From: Thermoleophilia bacterium
Lineage (GTDB): Bacteria; Actinomycetota; Thermoleophilia; Gaiellales; Gaiellaceae
DNA length: 64,000 nt
Assembly (NCBI GenBank): GCA_020845695.1
Contig: JADLFG010000079.1
Location: 62,001-126,000 of the forward strand
Direction: 5' to 3'
Positions 8,202 to 16,400 of this stretch are shown here, one piece after another. A program made the translations under genes and the position numbers. Each line of letters begins with the position of its first letter. Within the stretch, counting starts at the first letter, position 1. Below the pieces are notes generated by a model that saw only the letters and a program-made list of their open reading frames with translations, was not told the DNA's origin and made no database searches.

Positions 8202-9007
8202 TGGGTTGGAGCTCCTACTCGCCGCTCCGGACGGACGCCAACGCGGGCCGGGTCGCCGTCGTCACGGGCGGCGGCACGGGCATCGGGCGCGCCACCGCGC
8301 TCGAGCTCGCGCGCACCGGCGCCCGTGTGGTTGTCTGCGGCCGGAGACCCGAGCCGCTCAGCGAGGTTCGACGGGCAATCGAGGAGGCCGGTGGCGAATG
8401 CCTCGCCGTTCCGGCGGACGTCCGCGAGCCGCAGCAGGTCGAGGAGCTCGTCCAGAGCGCTCTCGACGGCTTCGGCGCCGTCGACGTGCTCGTCCATGCT
8501 GCAGGCGGCCAGTTCGAAGCGCCGGCCGAGGAGATCACGCCGAGCGGCTGGCGGGCCGTGCAGCGCCTGAACGTCGACGCCGCCTGGCACCTGACCCGGC
8601 TCGTGGCGACACGTTCCATGATCCCGCACCGAAGCGGGCTGGTCGTCTTCCTCGGCTTCAGCCCCCGCCGGGGCATGCCAGGCTTCGCGCACGCTGCGGC
8701 CGCCAGGGCCTCCCTCGAGAGCTTGGCCGCGACGCTCGCCTGCGAGTGGAGCCGGTACGGGATCCGCACCGTGTGCCTCGCGCTCGGGACAATCGCGACC
8801 GAGGGGCTCGCGACCTACGGCCCGGAGCGTGTCGCCGAATGGGAGCGCTCCGTCCCGCTCGGCCGGCTCGGCCGGCCCGAGGAAGCGGCCGCCGTCGTCG
8901 CCTTCCTGGCCTCGCCGGGCGGCGCGTACGTGACGGGCACGACCGTCGTCGTCGACGGGGGCGCGGACGCCTGGGGGCTCGGCGCGGCACCCCCGCCCGG
9001 CCGTTGA
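8201..9007 (+). CDS. SDR oxidoreductase with atypical active site (dienoyl-CoA-reductase-like)
   Basis: 268 residues. The N-terminal TGGGTGIGRA is the nucleotide-binding glycine motif and NVDAAW supplies the family Asn; the C-terminus VTGTTVVVDGGADAWG is standard. The classical Tyr-x-x-x-Lys is absent: the segment reads GFAHAAAARAS, with Ala165 in place of Tyr and Arg169 in place of Lys. A His-Ala-rich segment at this point and the following EWSRYGIR and TEG motifs resemble 2,4-dienoyl-CoA-reductase-type SDRs, which also lack the usual Tyr. It is translationally coupled to the preceding flavoprotein (TGATG), so it probably acts on the same pathway. Confidence 0.8.
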   Translation: MGWSSYSPLRTDANAGRVAVVTGGGTGIGRATALELARTGARVVVCGRRPEPLSEVRRAIEEAGGECLAVPADVREPQQVEELVQSALDGFGAVDVLVHAAGGQFEAPAEEITPSGWRAVQRLNVDAAWHLTRLVATRSMIPHRSGLVVFLGFSPRRGMPGFAHAAAARASLESLAATLACEWSRYGIRTVCLALGTIATEGLATYGPERVAEWERSVPLGRLGRPEEAAAVVAFLASPGGAYVTGTTVVVDGGADAWGLGAAPPPGR

Positions 9008-9032
9008 CGGCCGCCGCAGCCGGCGCTAGCAT
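9004..9032 (+). promoter_or_regulatory. promoter of the secreted repeat protein
   Basis: TTGACG (9004-9009), 17-bp spacer, TAGCAT (9027-9032). The -35 overlaps the stop codon of the SDR gene and the -10 overlaps an in-frame ATG at 9031, so transcription should begin near 9039 and that ATG cannot be the start. Confidence 0.6.
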
Positions 9033-9060
9033 GTGCGCTTTCCAACGTGGCCGGAGGTCG

Positions 9061-10833
9061 GTGAGACGGAGGGCCGTGAGCGGGGTGCTGGCCGGGCTGA
9101 CGGGCGTGCTCGCCTTGGCGCTCGCCCCGACGACCGCGAGCGGCGTCGCGTCCTCGATCCCGGCCGGTTACGACCTCTTCGTCACGGATCCCGGCACGAG
9201 CTTCGGCTTTACAGGCGACTTCGCGGTCCCGGCCGGATTCTTCGACCCCGCCTCGGCGCCCTTCTCCGGCACGGTCTCCTTCCGTGGCGAGCCGGTCGGC
9301 GAGTTCGGCGGCCACGCCGTCGGGGACGCGGACACGATCGTCCAGCGCCTGGAGGGGACCGACCCGCCCGCCACGGTCCCGATCGAGATCGTCGAGCTCA
9401 ACCTCGTGAGCGTCGAGCCGATCGCGGTCTCGGTCGGCACCGGGACTCAGCTCTGGGACGTCCACGTCGACCTCTCGTCCGCCCGTCCGTCCCAGGGCTC
9501 GATGACGATCACGAAGACGGGCGAGGAGGGCGGCACCTTCTCCTCGCAGCTCCTCGTCCTGCCGCGCTTCACTTTCGTCCGCGAGAGCGACGGCGCCACC
9601 CGTACCCTCGACCTCGGGACAAGCCTCCCCGCCGGCTCGGCTGGCGAGGCGGCGATCACCCTGAAGGCGACGGGCGTCTGGCGCGCCGGGTGCGTGTACC
9701 CGGCCCTCGCCGTGCCCGGGCTGAACGACGGCTTCTGCCCCGGCCTCACCGAGGACGGCCGGAAGCAGCTCACCGTCGAGCAGGCACTCCTCGCCCGCCA
9801 CGGCGTCTACCCGGCCCAGCCGGCGCCCGACCACTTCAAGTGCTACCGGGTGGCGCGCACGAAGTTCACGACCCGGAGCGTCTCGCTCGCCGACCAGTTC
9901 GGCACCGGCCTGGTGACGGTGAAGCGACCGCTCACGCTCTGCAACCCGGTGCAGAAGAACTCGGAGCGGATCGTGAACCCCGCCGCCCACCTGAAGTGCT
10001 ACGCGATCCAGGCGGGGGACTTCACCCCCCGCGACGTGCTCGTCGCGAACCAGTTCGGCTCACAGGAGCTGCGCGTGCTCGCGCCGAAGACCCTCTGCCT
10101 CCCGTCGACGAAGAAGCTCCTCGCGGGCCCGCGCCTCTCCCTGCCGCGGGGCGACCCGAGCCAGCTCGGCGACCACTATCAGTGCTACTCCGTGAGCGGC
10201 AGCGTAGGGAAGCGCGTCGTCAGGCTGCGCGATCAGTTCCACGTCGAGCGGGTCCGGGTGCTCCGGCCGATCCGGCTCTGCAATCCTGTCAGCAAGAACG
10301 GCGAGCCGCTCCTCCATCCTCTCCGCCATCTCACCTGCTACGCCATCGAGGACGTCCGCAGGACGGTCTTCTCCGTCCGGCGTGTCCGGGTGACGAACCA
10401 GTTCGGCGTCGAGGTCCTGCGCGTGATCAGCCCCGACAGCCTCTGCGTCCCCTCGACGAAGACGATCCTGCCGGAACAGCCGCCGCCGGAGCAGCCGCCG
10501 ACGTGCGACGGCGCCTTCACGTCTGCCCAGGGGGCCCAGGCTGACTACCAGTTCGCCTGCACGGTCGCCGTCGTGAGCTTCCTTCTGCTCGTGCCGGGCG
10601 AGATCACCTCCTTCACGCCGCCGGCGGGCCTCGCCTGCGCCCTGCATACGACGACCTCCCAGAACGACTCCCTCATCTGCCAGGGCGCGGTTCCCGCGGA
10701 CACCCGGGTGGCCGGAACCATCCGGACGTCGCCCGATCCCACGCCCGAGCTGGGCGGCCAGCTCTACGTCAACACCGACGCCCACACGCAGTACGGGCCC
10801 TTCCAGCTCACCGGTCCGCCGCCGGGCGGCTAG
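9061..10833 (+). CDS. secreted protein with four cysteine-containing repeats
   Basis: 590 residues from GTG 9061, chosen because it lies downstream of the promoter, follows GGAGG, and gives a clean signal peptide (VRRRAV, a hydrophobic stretch, then a cut near TTASGVA). Residues about 30-250 are an uncharacterised extracellular domain rich in Asp, Thr and Gly. Four repeats begin near residues 257, 310, 370 and 423, each with the pattern H-x-x-C-Y-x-[IV], then QFG or QFH, then LC[NLV]P; the two cysteines per unit probably form a disulfide. A proline linker (PEQPPPEQPP) leads to a last domain with four cysteines. Repeats of this kind occur in exported proteins of actinobacteria and deltaproteobacteria; function unknown. 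Confidence 0.75.
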   Translation: MRRRAVSGVLAGLTGVLALALAPTTASGVASSIPAGYDLFVTDPGTSFGFTGDFAVPAGFFDPASAPFSGTVSFRGEPVGEFGGHAVGDADTIVQRLEGTDPPATVPIEIVELNLVSVEPIAVSVGTGTQLWDVHVDLSSARPSQGSMTITKTGEEGGTFSSQLLVLPRFTFVRESDGATRTLDLGTSLPAGSAGEAAITLKATGVWRAGCVYPALAVPGLNDGFCPGLTEDGRKQLTVEQALLARHGVYPAQPAPDHFKCYRVARTKFTTRSVSLADQFGTGLVTVKRPLTLCNPVQKNSERIVNPAAHLKCYAIQAGDFTPRDVLVANQFGSQELRVLAPKTLCLPSTKKLLAGPRLSLPRGDPSQLGDHYQCYSVSGSVGKRVVRLRDQFHVERVRVLRPIRLCNPVSKNGEPLLHPLRHLTCYAIEDVRRTVFSVRRVRVTNQFGVEVLRVISPDSLCVPSTKTILPEQPPPEQPPTCDGAFTSAQGAQADYQFACTVAVVSFLLLVPGEITSFTPPAGLACALHTTTSQNDSLICQGAVPADTRVAGTIRTSPDPTPELGGQLYVNTDAHTQYGPFQLTGPPPGG

Positions 10834-10896
10834 CCGGAAGCCGGCTGACCCCAACCTGACGGAGGGCCGGGCCCGTCCGGCCCGCAACCCGCCCCG
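10831..10896 (+). terminator. hairpins downstream of the secreted repeat protein
   Basis: AGCCGG-AA-CCGGCT-type stem directly at the stop codon, then GGGCCGG...CCGGCCC. Neither is followed by a T run, so termination by these stems is only plausible. Confidence 0.3.
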
Positions 10897-10950
10897 TTCC
10901 CGGCTGCTCCCAGCGAAGCGGGCGGGACAAGTCACGCCCCTACATCCTCT
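10881..10950 (+). repeat. dispersed intergenic repeat, copy 1
   Basis: About 68 bp that align with 22835-22904 with few mismatches: CCCGCAA, a C/T-rich part, GCTGCTC, then the palindromic core GGGCGGGAC..GTC.CGCCC and CTACA. Non-coding and downstream of a gene in both places. Confidence 0.7.
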
Positions 10951-11113
10951 CGGCGCCCGGTGCGGGCACGACACGCAGCGACCCCCACACCCCCTGGCGC
11001 CCGGTCGCGGGGGGGACACGTCCCGCCCCCGAACCCCCCGGCGCCCGGAGCGGGCGGGTCACCTCCCCGACCACGCGCTCCCGGCGCGCGCGGGCGGGAC
11101 AGGTCACGCCCCT
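10951..11113. repeat. degenerate tandem array with GGCGCCCGG / GGCGGGAC units
   Basis: GGCGCCCGG or a close variant recurs at about 10952, 10996, 11041 and 11082 (spacing about 41-45 bp), each followed by a variant of GCGGGCGGGACAGGTC.CGCCCC. The last unit repeats the CGCCCCTACATC end of copy 1. Fills the 278-bp gap between convergent genes; no ORF or RNA gene recognised here. Confidence 0.55.
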
Positions 11114-11876
11114 ACATCTCTTCGGTGCGCGGGCGCTCGACGAACCCGCGCGCGGCCTCGTCTGCCTCGGGCGTCTGCGCGAGCAGCCCGTACGTGAACC
11201 GCTCGACCAGCGTCGCGGACGCGCGCGGCGCGTCCTCGACGAGCCGGATCGCCCGTTTCGTCAGCCGCGCCGCGGGACCGGGCAGGCCGGCGAGGCGCTC
11301 GGCCAGCTCGAGCGCCCGGGCGAGCGCGCTGCCCTCGGGCACGACCTCCGTGACGAGCCCGAGCGCGAGCCCCTCGGCGGCCGTGAAGCGGTCGCGCAGG
11401 AGCAGCAGCTCCTTCGCCCGGGCGGGGCCGACCAGCCGCACGAGCCGGTGGGTGCCTCCCGAGCTGGCGATGATCCCCAGGCGGGCCTCGGGGAAGCCGA
11501 GCTGCGCCGGCTCCTCGACGACCCGGAAGTCACAGGCGAGCGCGAGCTCGAGCCCGCCGCCGAGGCAGTAGCCGTGCAGGGCGGCGACGGTCGGCGCGGG
11601 CAGGGCGGCCAGACGCTCGTACAGGTTGCCGGCGCCGTCGTAGTAGCGCATGATCGCGGCCGCGTCCTGGTCGCGGAACTCGGTCACGTCGGCACCGGCG
11701 CAGAACGCCCGCCCGGCGCCGGCGAGCACCACCGCCCGGGCCTCGCGGATCGGAGCCGAGGCCAGCGCGCGGTCGAGCTCCGCCTCGAGCGCCGCCGAGA
11801 GCGCGTTCAGCTTCTCCTCCCGCCGCAGCGTGAGCAGGCAGACCGGCCCCCGGCTCTCCACGTCCACGTGCGCCAT
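11112..11876 (-). CDS. enoyl-CoA hydratase/isomerase family protein
   Basis: 254-residue crotonase. LLTLRREEKLNALS, GRAFCAGADVTEF and HGYCLGGGLELALACDFRV are the typical motifs; Glu in GGGLELA fits the first hydratase glutamate position and GFPEARLGI supplies the second region, so hydratase activity is more plausible than for the 4240-5058 paralogue. It ends inside the repeat-rich gap that faces the secreted protein. Acyl substrate unknown. Confidence 0.88.
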   Translation of the reverse strand: MAHVDVESRGPVCLLTLRREEKLNALSAALEAELDRALASAPIREARAVVLAGAGRAFCAGADVTEFRDQDAAAIMRYYDGAGNLYERLAALPAPTVAALHGYCLGGGLELALACDFRVVEEPAQLGFPEARLGIIASSGGTHRLVRLVGPARAKELLLLRDRFTAAEGLALGLVTEVVPEGSALARALELAERLAGLPGPAARLTKRAIRLVEDAPRASATLVERFTYGLLAQTPEADEAARGFVERPRTEEM

Positions 11877-11999
11877 CGCCGAGAGGTAGTCTCACCCGCC
11901 GGCGCGCCCGGAGCAAGCGCGCGGCCGTTCGCCGCCGCGTCCACGTCGGGGGGCTCGCCCCTCGCCGGCCCGGCCGAGGTCGCCGCCCCGCCGACGCGC

Positions 12000-12048
12000 T
12001 AGGCTGCGTCCGACCGACCGCATCCCGACCGCATCCCAGGGAAGGAAC
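12000..12048 (+). promoter_or_regulatory. -10 box and ribosome-binding site of the class III aminotransferase
   Basis: TAGGCT at 12000-12005; AGGGAAGGA ends about 6 nt before ATG 12054. A direct repeat CGACCGCATCCC occurs twice in the leader. Confidence 0.45.
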
Positions 12049-12053
12049 GACGC

Positions 12054-13439
12054 ATGGCCGCCCAGTCGACCGCAACCATCGACCGCGAGCGCATCCGCGA
12101 GCTGACGGAGCGCGAGCACGGGCGGCTGAACGACCGCACCCCCGGCTCTCAGGAGCTCTACGAGCGCGCGCGGGCCACCCTGTCGGGCGGCGTCGCCTCC
12201 TCCTACCAGCTCCGGGACCCCTGGCCGATCTACCTGTCGCACGGCCGCGGGCCGCGCGTGTGGGACGTGGACGGCAACCCGATGCTCGACTTCCACAACG
12301 GCTTCGGCTCGATGGTGCAGGGCCACGCGCACCCGGTGATCTCGAAGGCCGTGCAGGAGCGGATCGAGCTCGGCACCCACTTCGCCGCCCCGACCGAGGA
12401 CGCGGTCGTGGTCGGCGAGGAGCTCGCCCGCCGCTGGGGCCTGCCGCGCTGGCGCTACGTCAACTCGGGCTCCGAGGCGACAATGGACGCGATCCGGATC
12501 GCCCGCGCCGCGACCGGCCGCGACACGATCGTGAAGATCTTCGGCTCCTACCACGGCCACCACGACTACGTGATGGTCTCGATCGGCGTCCCCTACGACA
12601 AGATCGGCGACCGCCTCAACCTCGCCTCGCTCCCGTACGGCGCCGGCATCCCGCAGCCGGTCGTCGACATGACGATCCCCGTCCCGTTCAACGACGCCGC
12701 CGCCATGGAGGCGCGGATCGAGCGCCTGATCGCGGAGGACCGAAAGCCGGCCTGCGTGATCATGGAGGCCGCGATGATGAACCTCGGGGTCGTGCTCCCC
12801 GAGCCCGGCTACCTCGAGGCCGTGCGGGAGCTGACGCGCCGTCACGGGATCCTGCTCATCTTCGACGAGGTCAAGACCGGTCTCTGCATCGCCGCCGGCG
12901 GCGCGACCGAGCGCTTCGGGGTCGTGCCGGACCTGGTCACGCTCGCGAAGGCGCTCGGCGGCGGCCTCCCCTCGGGCGCGATCGGCGGCAGCGAGGAGGC
13001 GTTCGAGGTCGTCGAGAGCGGCCAGGTCTACCAGGTCGGCACCTACAACGGCAACCCGCTCTCGATGGCGGCAGCGCGGGCAAACCTGCTCGAGGTGCTG
13101 ACGCCCGACGCGTACGCGCACCTGGACGCCCTCAACGAGCACATCGTCGCCGGCTGCCAGTCGGTGATCGACCGCTACAGCCTGCCCGGCTACGCGGTCG
13201 GGATCGGCTCGAAGGGCTGCGTCACGTTCTCGCCGGCGAAGATCGTCGACTACGAGACGTTCAAGGAGCATCAGGACGCGGAGCTCGCCGACCTCGCCTG
13301 GCTCTACAACATGAACCGGGGCGTCTTCATGACGCCCGGGCGCGAGGAGGAGTGGACGCTCTCGATCACCCACAGCTTCGAGGACTGCGACCGCTTCGTC
13401 GCCGTCTTCGAGGAGATGGCGGCAGACCTCACGACATGA
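12054..13439 (+). CDS. class III PLP aminotransferase (glutamate-1-semialdehyde aminomutase-like)
   Basis: 461 residues. PLP-enzyme fold type I: YVNSGSEATMDAIRIARAATGR binds the phosphate, IFDEVKTG contains the PLP-pyridine Asp, and LVTLAKALGGGLPSGA contains the Schiff-base Lys. The GGV at the substrate end and overall length resemble glutamate-1-semialdehyde 2,1-aminomutase, but the N-terminus and many active-site segments differ, and no haem genes lie nearby; a beta-amino-acid or polyamine transaminase is equally possible. The next gene is the NAD-glutamate dehydrogenase only 7 nt downstream, so glutamate is the likely amino acceptor product. Confidence 0.85.
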   Translation: MAAQSTATIDRERIRELTEREHGRLNDRTPGSQELYERARATLSGGVASSYQLRDPWPIYLSHGRGPRVWDVDGNPMLDFHNGFGSMVQGHAHPVISKAVQERIELGTHFAAPTEDAVVVGEELARRWGLPRWRYVNSGSEATMDAIRIARAATGRDTIVKIFGSYHGHHDYVMVSIGVPYDKIGDRLNLASLPYGAGIPQPVVDMTIPVPFNDAAAMEARIERLIAEDRKPACVIMEAAMMNLGVVLPEPGYLEAVRELTRRHGILLIFDEVKTGLCIAAGGATERFGVVPDLVTLAKALGGGLPSGAIGGSEEAFEVVESGQVYQVGTYNGNPLSMAAARANLLEVLTPDAYAHLDALNEHIVAGCQSVIDRYSLPGYAVGIGSKGCVTFSPAKIVDYETFKEHQDAELADLAWLYNMNRGVFMTPGREEEWTLSITHSFEDCDRFVAVFEEMAADLTT

Positions 13440-13446
13440 CCCCGCG

Positions 13447-16400
13447 ATGAGCGCCGGGGACGCGGGCGCCGCGCCGCCGCCGAGCCCGCTCGTGCGGGAG
13501 TTGCTCGCGCGGGTCGACCGCAAGGCGCCGGCCGCGCGGGCCGGCACGATCGGGGAGTTCGCCCGCGCCTACGTGCGGCGGCTGCCGCCGGACGTCGAGG
13601 CGGAGGTGACCGCGGAGGAGCTGTTCGGCCAGGTGGTGGGCGCCTTCGAGCTCGCCGACGGACGCGGGACGGAGCCGTTCGCCGTCCGCGCGTTCAACCC
13701 GACGCTCGCCGACGACGGCTACCAGACCGTCGGCACGGTGGTCGAGACGAACTGCGAGGACACGCCGTTCCTGGTCGAGTCGGTCTCGAACGCGCTGACC
13801 GCCCGGGAGCTCGAGGTGCGGCTGCGGATCCATCCGGTGATCGGAACGGAGCGCGACGCCGACGGGCGGATCGCCCGTGTGCTGAACGTCCGCGACGCGC
13901 TCGTCCGCGAGTCGGTGATGCATTTCGAGATCGGCCGCCACCTCGAGCAGGCGGAGCTGGCGGAGCTCGAGCGGGAGATCCGCTCCGTGCTCACCGACGT
14001 CGGGCGAGCCACCAGGGACTTCGAGGCGATGCGCGAGCGCACGCGGGAGATGATCGAGGTGACCGCGGCCGCCGGCGCCTCCTACCCCCGGGACGAGATC
14101 GATGACACCGCGAGCTTCCTGGCCTGGCTGCTCGACGAGAACTTCGTCTTCCTCGGCTACCGGGAGTACGCCCTCGCCGGCGACGAGTTCGCCGTCGTGC
14201 CCGGTCGCGGGCTCGGGATCCTCGGCGCCGATCGCGGCTCGCGCTTCGAGCAGGCCGTGCCGCTCGAGCGCGTCGACCCGCGGCTCCGCGACCGCCTCAC
14301 CGGGGGCAGCCTGCTCGTGGTCTCGAAGACGAACCGGTTCGCGACCGTGCACCGCCACGCCCGGATGGAGGACGTCACGGTCAAGCGCGTCGATCGCGAC
14401 GGGACGATCGTCGGGGCGATGCGGCTGCTCGGCCTCTTCACCTCGAACGCGTACATGGCCGCCGCGAGCGAGATCCCGATCCTCCGCCGCAAGCTGCGCC
14501 AGATCGTCGAGGCGGAGGACATGTTCGAGGGCTCGCACGACTACCGCACCACCGTCGAGCTGTTCGAGTCGTTCCCGAAGGACGAGCTCTTCGCCGCGGA
14601 CGTCGACGATCTGCGCCGGACGATCGTCGCGCTGCTCCATTTCCAGGAGCGCGGCGGGATCCAGCTCTTCACCCGCTTCGACCTCCCCGACCGGCGCGTC
14701 GCGGTGCTCGTCGCCCTCCCTCGCGACCACTTCTCGGCCGAGCTGCGCCACGAGCTCCAGGATCTGTTCCTCGCTCGCTTCAACGGCGCCTCGATCGACT
14801 ACCACCTGACGCTCGGCGAGTCCGATCCCGCGCAGATCCACTTCACGATCCGGGTCGCCGGCGACATCCCGGAGGTCTCCTTCTCCGAGCTGGAGCAGGA
14901 GGTGATCGCGCTCGCGCGCACCTGGGACGACCGGCTGCGCGAGCGGCTCGTCGCGCAGCACGGCGAGGAGCGCGGGCACGCGCTCGGGGAGAAGTGGTCG
15001 CGGCGCTTCCCCGCGTACTACAAGTCCGCCACCGACATCTACCTGGCCGTGCTCGACGTCGAGGAGTTCGAGCGGCTCGAGCAGGGCGACGAGCCGTTCG
15101 TGATCGGCCTCCAGAACGAGCGCGACAAGGACCAGAACCTGACCCGGATCGGGATCTACAAGACCGGCGGCAAGGTTCTCCTCTCCGACGTCGTCCCGGT
15201 GCTCGAGGCGCTCGGGCTGACCGTGATCGAGGAGGTGCCGACCCGGCTCGCGAACGGCGACAGCGAGACCTACCTGCACGACTTCGGCGTGCTCGGCGAG
15301 CGCGGCGAGCCGCTCGACCTCGCCGGCTGCGGCGACCGGCTCGCGGCCGCGATCGCCGCCATCTGGCGCGGCGAGGCCGAGTCCGACTCGCTGAACCGCC
15401 TGATCGTCTCCGCCGGCCTGACCTGGCGGCAGGTGGCGGTGCTGCGCGCCTACCGCACCTACCGCCTGCGCGTCGGCGCCGCGTTCGGGGTCGAGTACAA
15501 GAACGAGGCGTTCGCGCGCAACCCGCACATCGCCCGGAAGCTGATCGAGCTGTTCGAGCTGCGCTTCGATCCGGCCCGGGAGCGCGACCCGAAGGCCGAG
15601 GCGGAGCTGCGCGCCGCGATCCTCGCCGACCTCGACGGCGTCAAGTCGCTCGACGAGGACCGGATCCTGCGGGCGCAGCGCGGTCTCGTCGAGGCGACCG
15701 TGCGAACCAACGCATTTCGAGCGGGGCGGAGCTGCCTCTCATTCAAGCTTGACTCCGCCCGCGTGCCCGACATGCCGAAGCCCTGCCCGCTCTGCGAGAT
15801 CTTCGTCTACTCGACGCAGATGGAGGGAATCCACCTGCGCGGCGGGCGGATCGCCCGCGGGGGCATCCGCTGGTCGGACCGCAAGGAGGACTACCGCACC
15901 GAGATCCTCGGGTTGATGAAGGCTCAGATGGTCAAGAACGCGCTGATCGTGCCCGCCGGGGCGAAGGGCGGCTTCGTCCTCAAGCACCCCCCCGCCGAGC
16001 GAGCGGAGCTGAGAGCCGCCGTGGTCGACCAGTACTCCGCGCTGATCCGGGGGCTGCTCGACGTCACCGACAATCTCGTCGGCGGCGAGGTCGTCCGCCC
16101 GCCGGAGGTGCGCGCGCTGGACGGCGACGACCCGTACCTCGTCGTGGCGGCCGACAAGGGCACGGCCACGTTCTCGGACACGGCCAACGCGATCGCGGCG
16201 GAGTACGGCTACTGGCTCGGCGACGCGTTCGCGTCGGGCGGCTCGTCCGGCTACGACCACAAGGCGCTCGGGATCACCGCTCGCGGCGCCTGGGAGTCGG
16301 TGCGCCGCCACTTCCGGGAGCTCGGCCACGACATCGAGACCGAGCCGTTCACGGTCATCGGGATCGGAGACATGTCCGGCGACGTGTTCGGCAACGGCCT

